Assembly (NCBI RefSeq): GCF_947507565.1
Contig: NC_089187.1
Span: forward strand, 1,612,001-1,676,000
Origin: Oscarella lobularis
Lineage: Eukaryota > Porifera > Homoscleromorpha > Homosclerophorida > Oscarellidae
Length of the DNA: 64,000 nucleotides
Direction: 5' to 3'
The translations under genes were made by a program, and so were the position numbers. Positions 46,301 to 56,216 of the stretch are shown here, piece after piece (positions within the stretch are counted from its first letter, which is position 1; the number at the start of each line of letters is the position of its first letter). The notes below the pieces were generated by a model. The model searched no databases. It was given only the letters and a program-made list of their open reading frames with translations, and had not been told where the DNA came from.

Positions 46301-49300
46301 GTCTGTTTCCATGGCTTTGCATTTGAGGAATCAGTGGTAATAATATCCACACGATTGCTTAAATACTTCAGCGCCGTTTCTTGCCACACTGATGTGCTTT
46401 TGCCAGTTGTGTCAGGCTGTTGGTATGTTCTTCTAATTATTGTGATACGCCCAAAATCGTCTTTTTCAAAGAACATGGTTTCGTGTGACAAATCAGATGC
46501 ATAATGTATTGGAGTGCGTTTGGCAATTCCGCCAAAGTTGTCATAAACATTATTTTGAATTAGCTCGCTTTCACTCTCCTTTTCGTTCAGCAAAAGCGTT
46601 GATCCAAGAGTTCTATCCAATTTGTCATAAATGTCATATACCGAAGTTCCAAACATTGAGGTTGTATTTTTGAAATACATGGCAGTTGGAAAGTCAGCAC
46701 AGACACTGGGCATTTTGTCGCAGAAGCCAAACGTTGTTTCGACCATTTTACCAAAACTTGAATTGACCTTCATTTCACGAAAAAATTCGTCGTACGTGTG
46801 AATAATTCTTTCGCCAGTTGACCGCATTTCAGCAAGAAGTTCCCCATTGTGTCCATAAAGCCAGTTTTTGCAGACGTCGCGTGAGGAGCAAAGGGAAGTT
46901 TGAAACCTGCCATTAACATCATATTTCATCGTCTTGTTGGCCACTTGAACTCCCGACAAACTAACGAAACTTGCGCCAATAATGTTTCCTTTTTGGTCTC
47001 TTTGATGAATAATAGTAAGGGTGTGTTCTAGGTCGCTTGGATTACTGGTGTTGCTGCTGCTGAAGATTTCGGAGTGTAGACTTCCGTCTTCGTTGTACTC
47101 TCGCTCTGCTCGTTTGACGGTAGCGACTTTTGAGTAGTCGATTTCAGAATTAATTTCTCCGTAATTAGAGATAGACGTTTCTGTAGCTACAGAAGCCAGT
47201 CCGACGAACCAACTGTAGCCATGATAGAGTGGCTTCAAATAGTCAATTTCAAGTGTTTTGTTATACATACTGGAATACAAATGAGGATACGGCTTTGACT
47301 GACTACTGATGTCGTTCGACACGGAAATTGTCTTCGTCGGCAAGCCATAAGAGTTAAAGACGACGACTTTTACCTTATGCAGCGTAGTTTGTGGCGAGCC
47401 GTAGTATTCTGAGTAAACGGAATTCTCCTGATCAATGAGCGAAACAAAATATGATCCAAAAAGAAAGCCAGGAGATAGTGCACTAGGTATCCTTGTCATG
47501 AGCTGCCACTGGTTTGTCTGGGTCGAAAGCAGTATTGGAGTAATTTTATCAGCGTCGCATTTGTAGGTGGCGGTGGACACTGGATGACCATGCGTGTGCT
47601 TCACGAAGTCTGTGCTGTAGGTTGTCAGTTGGGAGTGACCAGTAGGGCTATGATAACCAAAGACGAACTCAAAGCCGAGAGATCCGTACCCTTGCGTGTG
47701 CCTACCGTATCCTCTGTATACGTACTTTGTCGTTATGACATTGTTGGGATCGTCACTCGCTGCATTTGAATGACTTATTTCTTGCACCAAAAATTGAGAG
47801 AAGGGCGTGAAATCGACGTATGGCTGTCTAGTCGCAGTTGTTTTTGGATCTGGCCACGCTGTACATGATTGTTTTGGTGCACTCCCTTCCGGAATATAAG
47901 CGTCCTTGTTAGTCATTCGGGAGTACGCAATAGCCGTTGTCAGGTCATGCCCATCTTTCATTTCGGTTAGCTTGTTGAATGGTACATCTACAAGCAGACT
48001 TGACGGAAGAAGGTAAAAGTTTGTTGCCAATTCGCTACAGTAAGGTTTTTTGTCTAAGTAGCGCACACGGACAATTCCAATGTCTGTTTTACCATCTCCA
48101 GTAAAATCAGAGTAATAAAGAGAATTTGCCTCATCGTAATATTTTCCAGTCAAGTTTGCGGAGGGAATAGGCGGATAACTATACTCGCGAAATTTCCTTA
48201 CTGGGCGCAGGTAGAGAACCCAAAGCCGAAGCCCGGTAGACGTGCTCTTTCCGGGGTTGACAGCCAAGATTTCAGGTATATCATCGCCATTAATGTCATT
48301 GGCAAATACAACCGTTCCCTGAGGAAAATCGCTGTTCATCGACTCTTCTATAGCACCAGTGAATATCCCATTGCCTTTGCTTTCGAAACGATAAAGATAC
48401 CAAGCGGACTTGCTAGTTGAGCTAATAACAAGATTGGTAGCGCCTCCTGGAATTGGAGCAAAAAACGAAGTTATTGATTTTGAGTCAAATATATTATGAA
48501 ATCCATACGGCGTCTGGTTCTTAACGACAAAGTCAAATTTTCCGTTTCGTAGAGATTTTGCAACTAGAATATCAATTGTAGCCGGGTTCAGTTCGACCAT
48601 AGTAAGTTCTGGTGAGCCATCTCCGTTTAAATCTTGCAGTAAAACATTTCTTGTAATGCCATCGTTTTTATTCTGAAAACTGTAAGGTTCACTTAGAGTG
48701 ACCGACTCTGAACTCAAGTCGATTGTCCAAATTTTCCATCCGTCTGCTTCAAGGCAAGAAATGATTACATCTTTAGCGAAGTCGTCTGTTACGTCACCAT
48801 ACATAACAGAGCAGTTTTGTGTGTACTGGAAAGTGATACCATTAGAGTAGGCGGTCAGCTTTCCCGTTGGCGCCACATCAGTCTTATGATTTTTGCTTAC
48901 TTCCAGAATGTAGACTGGCGGCATACTTAAAGTACATGAACCATTCTCTGAGGTTAGATGAGGTTGAGGTCCATTTGTAAGCACTACTGCTATCAGATCA
49001 ATTTTCCCTTCTCCTCTAGAATTGTCTTCAAATACAGTAAAAGATGTGGAGTGAAACTCGCCCGTAGCTTTATAAATCGCGTTTTCGTAATCGAGCAGAC
49101 TCGGCCAGCAACTGCAGAAGACCTCGGTAGTGCCACATACAAATGGCTCTGTTGGCTGAAATTTAGACACGATGTTCGAAGTGTAGAAACTTTTACCGTT
49201 ACTCAAATAAATGTTGACGCGAAGTCCTACTTTGCTGTCGTACTGAAAAAACATTAGGTCGGTCAGACCGTCACTGTTTGCGTCGGCAGACAGTTGCACA

Positions 49301-50595
49301 TTCGCTTCTGTGGCTGACACTGCTAAAGGATAAATTATTGGTTCGTGCTTATGCATATTACAGAATGCAGCAGATTTAAATGCTCCTGAACTTGTATCGT
49401 TTTGAATTTTGGGAGAGAAGAGCGTAAACATGCCGGAGTCATCTGTTGTTGTGTTTAAGGGAAAAGGCCACGCTATCGGCTCAGTATCATCGCTCACCAT
49501 TTCGTACTGAAAACGAAAGGGCCGTTGACACTTTTCATAGCAACCTGAGCATACAGTAATAGTGTCTATTAGGCTCACTCCATTCAGGGTTGAAATGGCA
49601 TACGTAATATTATATCTACGAACCGGTTTCAGTACTGAAGGTACTTTTGTTTTTTCTGACAAATTTTCATTTGTTGGCATCGCAGAATATGTAGTTACTC
49701 TTCTAAGACGGCGGGAAATCCGCTGTATCGAACCGGAATAATAAGTCTCTATCTCATCAGGGCGAGGCTCGTAGTCAAAAACTACAGCTGCTTGGTCTTC
49801 AGCGTAGGTAATGTTGGACATGTAAATTTCAGAATTGTCTTTGCCGTTCCCATCATATGCAATATTGACTTCGTTTCCGTACGGATCAATTTCTTGACTA
49901 GGCTTCCATGCTAGTATTACAGTTCTGTTCGCAGTTTCTGCTAACACTCTCGAATTGATTGTTCTACCATAGGTGATAAGAACTCCATCGGAACTACTTG
50001 ATATCCAGTAAAGCGGTCCATCGGCCGAGCGGTAACCAAACGGCTGGTAAAGGGTCTTGTCAAATTCTTCTGAGTAGTACTTCGATCCGTCGTAGACGTC
50101 AGCATTGAATTCCGTATCGGGAACGGGAACAAGCTGCTTGCCTCCCACGCAGTAAACGTCGTTAGCTGTGAAGTTTACCATGTCGGAATATCCGTTTTTC
50201 AGCCTCTTTCGAGGACAGCGAGAAATTGTTGGAAGGTACGCGAGCGTCCACCCGTAGCCAAATCGTCCGTTGCCAGCGCTGCTGCTGTATTTTAGCAAAA
50301 GTCCTGGTTGTCTGCCTCCCGATCCACGAGGCACTTCAAGCGCAATCGAAACCTTGACCCCACCTTGTCCGTCGGCCGAAATGTCAGCAGAAACAACTCC
50401 AGGAACCTCTTCAGAATCGAATACGGCGTTGCAGTTTCCGAGTGAACGCGTTTGCGAGGATGATTTGCCAATTAAAACCGCGGCACATGTCATAAAGAGG
50501 AAGAGCTGCGATCTTCTTTCTTTCAGCTTTAGCATGAGTTCTCTTGTGTTACTACGGCGTTCAGGTGTAAACAGAACTTGGTCACACGGCATCAC
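43348..50595 (-). CDS. Secreted SpvB / FG-GAP / RHS-repeat protein of bacterial toxin-complex architecture (2,415 aa, intronless)
   Basis: One 7.2-kb frame. The first ATG is at 50595, but the Met at 50535 gives a clean signal peptide (LFLFMTCAAVLIGKSSS). Domains in order: an SpvB-like N-terminal domain (residues ~60-400; VPRGSGGRQPGLLLKY and GNGRFGYGWTL are its signature), four FG-GAP/VCBS calcium-type loops (DANSDGLTD, DLNGDGSPE, DINGDDIPE, DFTGDGKTD; ~430-880), a long RHS/YD-repeat tract (~1230-2000), an RHS core-like motif (RLYDTIHCLFLSPDPYLGN, SSTDPSGY; ~2010-2060), and a ~370-residue glycine/alanine-rich C-terminus of unknown fold. Bacterial TcB/TcC and polymorphic RHS proteins share this plan: the RHS shell encloses a variable C-terminal cargo. 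Animal teneurins have YD repeats but lack the SpvB/FG-GAP front. There are many NxS/T sequons. Base use looks more AT-rich than genes A and B. I infer ancient horizontal acquisition followed by adaptation to secretion; whether it is toxic is unknown. Confidence 0.85.
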   Translation of the reverse strand: MMPCDQVLFTPERRSNTRELMLKLKERRSQLFLFMTCAAVLIGKSSSQTRSLGNCNAVFDSEEVPGVVSADISADGQGGVKVSIALEVPRGSGGRQPGLLLKYSSSAGNGRFGYGWTLAYLPTISRCPRKRLKNGYSDMVNFTANDVYCVGGKQLVPVPDTEFNADVYDGSKYYSEEFDKTLYQPFGYRSADGPLYWISSSSDGVLITYGRTINSRVLAETANRTVILAWKPSQEIDPYGNEVNIAYDGNGKDNSEIYMSNITYAEDQAAVVFDYEPRPDEIETYYSGSIQRISRRLRRVTTYSAMPTNENLSEKTKVPSVLKPVRRYNITYAISTLNGVSLIDTITVCSGCYEKCQRPFRFQYEMVSDDTEPIAWPFPLNTTTDDSGMFTLFSPKIQNDTSSGAFKSAAFCNMHKHEPIIYPLAVSATEANVQLSADANSDGLTDLMFFQYDSKVGLRVNIYLSNGKSFYTSNIVSKFQPTEPFVCGTTEVFCSCWPSLLDYENAIYKATGEFHSTSFTVFEDNSRGEGKIDLIAVVLTNGPQPHLTSENGSCTLSMPPVYILEVSKNHKTDVAPTGKLTAYSNGITFQYTQNCSVMYGDVTDDFAKDVIISCLEADGWKIWTIDLSSESVTLSEPYSFQNKNDGITRNVLLQDLNGDGSPELTMVELNPATIDILVAKSLRNGKFDFVVKNQTPYGFHNIFDSKSITSFFAPIPGGATNLVISSTSKSAWYLYRFESKGNGIFTGAIEESMNSDFPQGTVVFANDINGDDIPEILAVNPGKSTSTGLRLWVLYLRPVRKFREYSYPPIPSANLTGKYYDEANSLYYSDFTGDGKTDIGIVRVRYLDKKPYCSELATNFYLLPSSLLVDVPFNKLTEMKDGHDLTTAIAYSRMTNKDAYIPEGSAPKQSCTAWPDPKTTATRQPYVDFTPFSQFLVQEISHSNAASDDPNNVITTKYVYRGYGRHTQGYGSLGFEFVFGYHSPTGHSQLTTYSTDFVKHTHGHPVSTATYKCDADKITPILLSTQTNQWQLMTRIPSALSPGFLFGSYFVSLIDQENSVYSEYYGSPQTTLHKVKVVVFNSYGLPTKTISVSNDISSQSKPYPHLYSSMYNKTLEIDYLKPLYHGYSWFVGLASVATETSISNYGEINSEIDYSKVATVKRAEREYNEDGSLHSEIFSSSNTSNPSDLEHTLTIIHQRDQKGNIIGASFVSLSGVQVANKTMKYDVNGRFQTSLCSSRDVCKNWLYGHNGELLAEMRSTGERIIHTYDEFFREMKVNSSFGKMVETTFGFCDKMPSVCADFPTAMYFKNTTSMFGTSVYDIYDKLDRTLGSTLLLNEKESESELIQNNVYDNFGGIAKRTPIHYASDLSHETMFFEKDDFGRITIIRRTYQQPDTTGKSTSVWQETALKYLSNRVDIITTDSSNAKPWKQTRITDSQAQVSVTEETNTDHTLLYWYSPKGDVVATVINNTAREGALVYRAQFDKFGAPFEIAFGNSGRYQYAHDTFGQLLNQTDPSGNVVLFRRNDQEKVTSIIGLSGQSEKTVFAHNFTYNERFLDKIDQEHGLTESGKIYHVNNAYDSSRGLLINTTVSLNNQTTSLAYTYDADNNNRLERITYPDGINFLYNYDDKNRINQIFDGSNANKPLWSALEFDEEGRPSKELYGNGLQTEKSFDPWGISFTTTLLPNVVTTLQNVERMAQNEPAFSFSAKFDPSGRVILRERYVKGRRIYSEEVSYDQDYQSINKTTLYFNESYSVDPVVFSYGNYSNLVRKSDVGNYKYREVSSFGEDYVKLIETTPVNHVTAVETSNNSSYTFKHDKRGNRYLWNGTVITYNSRNKPVTILRGPLQTSFEYSPIGKLLTKADAVFIKFGSNATAVPVTYRQTWYVNDLYEEELVRENLSSPAMSKKIQRFYASTNVLLQKTTYLNSSEGASTQSHFYLHYDTKDSLVHVTDEKGSTVWEADYDVCGRKRNSASGKSESRYDKVLEIINRTALTLNEAQEILTSLRSNFTMHIGYDGHNQLFELGDDLVHMRGRLYDTIHCLFLSPDPYLGNRWRTVGYNSYSYGEFNLLSSTDPSGYVSLVRRIIAAVLRVLEEVLMKIVSIIAEATGQMWLDALAALWDFGVTMGLDFLDGDNWKSALIDASVTLLKDAISMVTDGIGGEKMPKLKHVVTTALDGAKGAATAAVSGRHSYKTILLSAGIGLAEGMVDTIADGAETYGLGVTDPAASATESIGYSSASNAGGAADIPAISAKLAIATTSAMTKEGLKIVEEVIDHFAFDAKEDIKEAEFLSKGMSSMQTATKTDGPLLFSNELKASAEYDYMSENALKNSQFSHLLRSFMPKKGAFSIDALAGIEKASDSFGRSYVALHNHAVIRTLFAAYEKKSAREELFLFDRVSQLILAPSAHGKFLQQT

Positions 50596-51618
50596 GTGAA
50601 TTCAGAAAAATCCCGTTTAATTAAGTTATAGTCTTCTACAGTAATCGCCATAAGGTCTCGATCACGTGATTATTTATCCGTATGCCTACCGAAAGAACCG
50701 GTTGCCTAGCGGTTAGCTAGGTCACCGGCTAAAAAGGCCTCTTTTACGAATCAGCACTTCTCATCGTTTTTCTGTGGCTGAAGATACGTTCGCGAAAGAT
50801 CGGGGGCCCCGCGACGCGTTGTTCGGGGCCGTCTATGACGGCAAAGTAGTCTGAATAGCTCAAGGTCTCGGTGAACGGACGAGTAAGTATGCACACAGCT
50901 GCATTCATTCGCTGAGAGCAGCGAAAATTCGTCGTTTTACAGAAATTTTAAAAATATTGACAAAATAGTCGTCATGAAACAGGTAGACAGTGGGTGTTAA
51001 ATATTCGAGTGTAGAAGCTTCTGTTCAAATTTTTTCGGTCAATAATGAAAAAACCGGATACAGAACGATGGCTACCAGCAAGCGCCTCTTGATTGCCATC
51101 GAGAGCCTTGCTGCCGTATGTGTGAACACTTCACAGTAGCATACACGTTAGAAGCAGCTGCACATATTTCTTTTCCAACCGAGTTATTTAAATGATAGCT
51201 TACGTATACAATGTAGTGATCGTTTTATCCGTGTCCAATAAGTCAATAAATATTTTGTTGAATAAGTTCGTTTTTTAGATTCAGCTGATGGATACAAAAG
51301 CGCAGAGAGTTAGTGTCAAATTCACGGACGAATTGCGCGGTTTTGTGGAAAAGATGGAGCTCTGGGTTTGAAATTTAAAAAGGCAGCAAAGTGGCGACGC
51401 TCGAGCGCGAGGGCACGGTAAGAGCAGTAGTATAGTAGTAGTATTAGCGCGCACATACATTGATTAAATAAACAAGTACTAGCGAAGCTTAGGACCTACT
51501 CTGACGCGTAACAACGACATAAGACAGACAACAGTACGATACCTCGAAGTCTAGATGAGAGCTAGGTGCAGTAGGCACGTTTGGTCCGCAGACAATACAT
51601 GTAAACAATAACCTTTGT
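50596..51618. other. Upstream region of the RHS gene
   Basis: It contains the palindromic E-box ATCACGTGAT at 50661-50670, about 65 bp upstream of the first RHS ATG, and a GC-rich block at about 50788-50842 that recurs inverted at 59950-60004. No gene was recognised. Confidence 0.4.
50661..50670. promoter_or_regulatory. Palindromic E-box ATCACGTGAT upstream of the RHS gene
   Basis: A perfect 10-bp palindrome with a CACGTG core, located 66-75 bp upstream of the ATG at 50595. It is consistent with a bHLH-type site in a eukaryotic promoter; inferred. Confidence 0.35.
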
Positions 51619-52635
51619 CTAAACTATATTACGTCCCGACGACGACGACAATGACGTCGTCTTCGTCGTCGCCGTTCGTCTCAATCTGCGGAGACAGAAG
51701 ACGTTGCTCAGCTTCTCCTGAAACGTTCTCGCCCAAAAGATGTAGAGCACCGAATTGAGAACGTAGTTGACGCTGAGCAGCACTTTGCACACCGACGTCG
51801 CGTAGTTGCGCATCTTGACTTTGAAAAGGTAGCGCGTTATTCTCACCGAAACGTACGGCGCCGAAAACACGACGTTCGTCACGACAATAGCTAGAACGTA
51901 TCGAAAAGATTTCGATTTAAGGACATGCGATATATTAATATCGGAGTCGTTTTGGCGACGACGACGGCTCGCTTTCCACGCGTCGCTACGAACGGCAATG
52001 GGAACGATTTTGACGAGAAACACGACAATAATTATAATCGGTATCAAACTATTGATTCCGAAATAAACGGGAACGAAAGCGCGATCGAGCAAACCGGCAT
52101 TGCGATCCGATCCCGTACATCGATAATTGCCGTTCGGCAATCGACGCAGCACGTATCGATTCCAGCCGACTAACGGCAGCGTAGCGAACGTCGCCGCGAT
52201 CGCGACGACGCCGAGCACGATACCCCAAACGCCGCGTCGCGTCAGACGGGGATTCATGGGCCGAGCGACGACGTCATAACGACTGTAAGCGATCGCGGCG
52301 ACGAGCCAAAACGAGGCGGCGTATTGAAACATGTGCACCCATTGATAAATTTTGCACGAGATCAGGTTCAAATGAGTCGGTTCGACGCCCGATTCCCTAT
52401 AGAGAATCGGCGAGAGACAGGTGTGGATGCCTCGGATGAGATCGCAGGCGGCCGAGACGAGTACGAGTCGATTAGGCGGGACGTCGCGTATCGTTCGCTT
52501 CGTCGTCGCCGTGACGAGAACGACGATGCAGAGAAGAGTTTCGACAATACCCGGCGCTACGGTGGCGTAGACAAAGACGACGGCGAGACGATCGTTGAAC
52601 GTCGTTTGATTTTCTGGGGAGGAGGAGTTGTTCAT
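51619..52635 (-). CDS. Class A (rhodopsin-like) G-protein-coupled receptor, single exon (338 aa)
   Basis: Seven hydrophobic segments are visible, starting with VVFVYATVAPGIVETLLCIV (TM1). The extracellular N-terminus has N-glycosylation sites (MNNSSSPENQT). The conserved disulfide pair is present: SCKIYQW at the start of TM3 and YRCTGSD in the second extracellular loop. The E/DRY motif reads SRYD (AIAYSRYDVVARP), losing the acidic residue but keeping Arg. TM6 has FSAPY in place of CWxP, and TM7 has NSVLYIFWARTF in place of NPxxY. The third intracellular loop is short and basic (KASRRRRQND), and the tail is Ser/Thr-rich. It is an orphan receptor; the ligand cannot be inferred. The length is normal for the class. 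Confidence 0.85.
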   Translation of the reverse strand: MNNSSSPENQTTFNDRLAVVFVYATVAPGIVETLLCIVVLVTATTKRTIRDVPPNRLVLVSAACDLIRGIHTCLSPILYRESGVEPTHLNLISCKIYQWVHMFQYAASFWLVAAIAYSRYDVVARPMNPRLTRRGVWGIVLGVVAIAATFATLPLVGWNRYVLRRLPNGNYRCTGSDRNAGLLDRAFVPVYFGINSLIPIIIIVVFLVKIVPIAVRSDAWKASRRRRQNDSDINISHVLKSKSFRYVLAIVVTNVVFSAPYVSVRITRYLFKVKMRNYATSVCKVLLSVNYVLNSVLYIFWARTFQEKLSNVFCLRRLRRTATTKTTSLSSSSGRNIV

Positions 52636-53692
52636 CGCGTCGCGGGGAAGAGACTACGCGTTTCTCTCCGATTCCTTTGTGTCTTTGTACCCCGCTTGGC
52701 GTTGATTTTGGGTGGGGTTGCGTTTGACGTTCCATCGCCTGGAGCGAAATTCATTCATTGAGCGGCAGGGAGGGCGTTGGTTTTGTCACCTGTGGGTGGG
52801 GTGGGCTCTAATTGAACGTCATTGCGGGATCGAAGCTTTGACTGAACGCCGTCTGTTTTCGTCTAGATGAAGGAGAGAAAGGAGTCCCATGACGATCTCG
52901 AAGTTGGTCATTATTTAATCGATATAAATATTAATTATTTAAATACATGTCTTTTAGGGGCATAAAGTTGAACGTAAATATTTGGACGACGGGCCGAAGC
53001 TGTTCATATACATTGGGCAGTTAGATTCTCACTGAAAAATGTTATCCGTTTACTATATAATTAGAAATCGAAGCGTTTGGACATTCTTCTGCTTCCAAGG
53101 GTCTTGATCTCCTCAATACCCTTTCTTTCGAAAACGGGGGCAAAGAGAAGCTAATGAAAAATTAAAGGTATTCTCATACTGTACCCAAAAAATAGGGCAC
53201 CTGTAAAGCTTCCTTCGCCAGGGACCAGTCTCTCCGAAGAAAGGCACCACAATCATAAGACAAGACCCTAAGGATAAATTGCCCACTTATGTTTTTTGCA
53301 TATCCCATTCTGCAAGGGTCACGTGATTCCCTACGGCTATTTTCCCCAGAGTCCGGTAAAATGTCTGTCATGACTCTTGTCTGGTAGAAATCGCGCCCTT
53401 GCGATCAATTACCTGTTGCGGGATTACGTCTCCGGTGAAGAAGAAAAATCCCCCGGCACCGCATAATGCGGTCTGGGGTCGTATAGTACAATATTTCCAA
53501 AAATCCTAGGAAGGCCAAAATGGAAGAGGCGCTGTGGGCAAGGCGGCTCTACCCGAAGTAGCAGCCTGAGGTATTGCCTTCAGATACCGCAGGTACGATT
53601 GCCAAACGCTTAGCATGAAAACGTACAGTTTTGTTAGATATCGAGTGCCCGGATATCATGCAAGAACCTTTCTAATGCAGTGTGTGTACAGC
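52636..53692. other. Intergenic, no gene recognised
   Basis: Only chance frames are present (for example 53174-53371). There is a CACGTGA motif near 53322. No repeat or RNA was identified. Confidence 0.4.
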
Positions 53693-56155
53693 CTACTGAA
53701 CGAGTGAAGAAGACGTATAATCGGTTGTTTCGACGCTATCTTCAATCGTTTTCAGAATCGCGGCAAACGTCGGTCGGTTCGACGGCTCGAATTCCCAGCA
53801 GCGCTTCATAAGATCGTTCCTGCAAGAAACACGATCCAAATTGGGCGATATCAACACTGTATCAGCGTTCGAGAACCCGCATTCGATGGCGTGCACAAGA
53901 ATAACGAAGACCCTCAACAGTAAGGGCGCCGTTTCCCAAAAGGGCCCCCACTTTATAGAACCCGACGTACAATAATTCGGGGCAGTTCTTCGGTCGAGAC
54001 ATCCGGTAATTAGTTCTGGCGTTCAAAAGTAGGCGACCGAGTCGCTCTATAGGAACTCCAGGGTATGGGGTCCCCCCTATAAACATCCGGTTACCAGAAG
54101 GCCAGCAAAGCAATAGGCTTACCTAGAGTAGCAATTTCCCAGCAGACAATTCCGAAAGACCAGCTAATAGATAGAGAGTCATAGGCAAAAGTCGAGCCAG
54201 TTTTGCCATGTGGCTTACACGTCACTGAGTTCACTGTATAAAGGCGCGCATAGTGCTTCCGGTGCAGTCCACTTGACTGGAATTTGTTCCTGAGAGAGTG
54301 CGTGTGTGTGAGAGATAGATAGAGTTGTTCGAATCGAATATAAATAAATTGATTGATTGGTACCAGTTGATGATCAGTCATCATGGCGCGGCCAAAGTCA
54401 GCTATTTTCAGACGATCGTTTTCAAAGACTAGGACGTTTCTGACGGCCAAATCGCGATGAACGCACTAGGGGGAGAGACAAGGGCTGATTAATTAAGTTG
54501 GGTAATGAGATAACTTGCATTTTGGCTTGCTGCGTATTTCATTCCCGTTGCAATCTGCCGGGCAAAGTCAATCATAAGTCCGCTTGAGATTTCTCCGGCT
54601 TCGTAACGTTTGAGATGCAATTTTAAATTTCCCAAAGGCGCGAACTCGAATATGAGGCCAACTTGATCTGAATTTAAAACCGAAATGCGAACTTTTATAT
54701 AAATAGCGCCTTGTGGCATATAGCACGTCTACCATTGGTCGTAGTTGTCATTCCCAAAAATGATACTATATTATCGTGACGTCCCAAATGGAATAGGATA
54801 ATGGCTTCCCTTTCCAGACGTTTCGTTTTATCATCCTCTATAGTCGGCTTTAGAACTGATAGAGCAAAGCGATAAACTGTATGTACCTACCTAACAGATA
54901 CTTGACTGCATACGTCGATTGGCTCAATCCGTTCGTATCATCAACTTCTATTGCTTTAAAAATTTTCGCAAAATGACCCTGCCCTGCCACGATAAAGAAC
55001 GATTAGGAATCGTCAGGAGAATACAGTACGTTTATTGTACCAATAACGCATTGAATGTGTAATCGTTGCTCTGGCACCATTGGAATTTTATTATTATGCG
55101 TCTCTTCCGTATCTTGCACTGACTTCAAAGAGATCGATGTAGACACTGTGTCTTCATTTGGTTTGAGCCGTTTTTGACGACTTCGTTGTATGAAAAAGCA
55201 AGTTAGCAAAATTCCAATAGTCAGTAGTATAAGTAATGCAGCAGTAATGGATATAGCAATAGTAGCAGTAGCTCTACTAAGAGTAGCAGTACCGGTAGTA
55301 GTATTTGTTCCGACCGTTTCTGTTGACGCCGTTGTCGCAGCGCCGCTACCGCTACCCGTCGTTGTCATTTTTGTAGAATTATTAAAATAAACATCTACGA
55401 TGTCTAATCATCATAACTTCAATATTGGTAGTTGCGACGTTCTTACCGGTTGTCGAGACAGCAGGTGGGGGAGTCGTTTCTACGTAAAATCGTATTACGT
55501 ATGCATCCAGCGGACGTTAATTAATTAATTAAGGCGTATACCCCGAAGTTCTATCGTGAGCAGGATATCCTTATCGTCTCGAAAGCAGGCGAACTGAAAA
55601 CAGGCGAACTTTCTTGATCTAGCCTCCAATCGGTTCTTGATTAGCAATACGCGTTCGTTGAGGTTGTTGTTGACCGGATGACTGCAAAAGGGTTGCGTCG
55701 TCCAATTGGCAACGTTGCAGTAGGGAACGTCGTCTTTGTAATCGTCTTGTCCTTTTGTGGCGCTTTTCCACTCGACAGAGTTTCCGGTCTCGTTACTAAA
55801 GCAACAGACGGCCAAATCGGTTGCTCCGGACTCCTGTTCTGTGCACGAGGGGCAATTGTAGGCGTGAGAGGAGCCGTTGATATTCAAATTCTCCGTTTCG
55901 TTCCTGATACAGCCACCTAGTTTGCTCTGGAACCTTTCTATGGACGTAATCGATGTACATCCTTGCACTCGGGGAACACTTAGTTGTGGACTGATTTGCA
56001 CTGAATTGGAGAGTTCACGGTACAGTAGGAAAATGAATTACTTCATTGCTGTTTGACTTACATAGAATGAAGTAGCTGGCGAGATATTTTACCCAGATCG
56101 ACGACATTTCTCGACTTGTTGAGCTACTGCTACTGCTAGTACGGGATCGTTGCAT
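53693..56155 (-). CDS. Receptor tyrosine kinase (about 10 short exons)
   Basis: Exons with matching phases: 56155-56062 (start MQRSRTSS..., signal peptide finishing in exon 2), 56000-55542, 55479-55447, 55394-55041, 54983-54891, followed by smaller kinase exons to the stop at 53693. The ectodomain is short and cysteine-bearing with N-glycosylation sites, then a Ser/Thr-rich stalk and the TM segment [20 protein letters not shown]. The kinase is complete: glycine loop [13 protein letters not shown] formed across an exon junction, YAVKYL (Lys), REAIIL (Glu), [24 protein letters not shown] (tyrosine-kinase type), [17 protein letters not shown], and a C-lobe ending [13 protein letters not shown]. 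All catalytic residues are present, so it should be active. The tail after the kinase is only ~15 residues ([11 protein letters not shown]) with one Tyr. No ectodomain family is recognised; sponges carry many such lineage-specific RTKs. Confidence 0.85.
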
Positions 56156-56178
56156 GTGGTTTTAGGCGAGATTGGTGA

Positions 56179-56216
56179 GGATGTGACCACATCCGGATGA
56201 GGATGTGATCACATCA
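56179..56216. promoter_or_regulatory. Two palindromic GGATGTGAYCACATC sites just upstream of the kinase gene
   Basis: GGATGTGACCACATCC at 56179-56194 and GGATGTGATCACATCA at 56201-56216 lie 24-61 bp upstream of the kinase ATG (56155). The second has a perfect 14-bp palindrome, GATGTGATCACATC. The spacing of 22 bp is about two helical turns. It is a candidate dimeric-factor operator near the promoter; inferred. Confidence 0.4.

Noticed and set aside
43348-50595. RHS gene as bacterial contamination
   Set aside because: It is flanked on the same contig by animal genes and an animal MITE, carries a secretory signal peptide, and has no bacterial neighbours; only a misassembly could rescue that idea.
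43348-50595. RHS gene as a teneurin
   Set aside because: It has no EGF array or transmembrane segment before the YD repeats, and the SpvB and FG-GAP front is bacterial in type.
53174-53371. Minus-strand 65-codon frame
   Set aside because: No domain, signal peptide or splice partner.
54300-54345. GT/GATA-rich stretch considered as a transposon end (contains AGATAGATAGAG)
   Set aside because: It is a simple repeat in a kinase-gene intron, without an inverted partner or target duplication.
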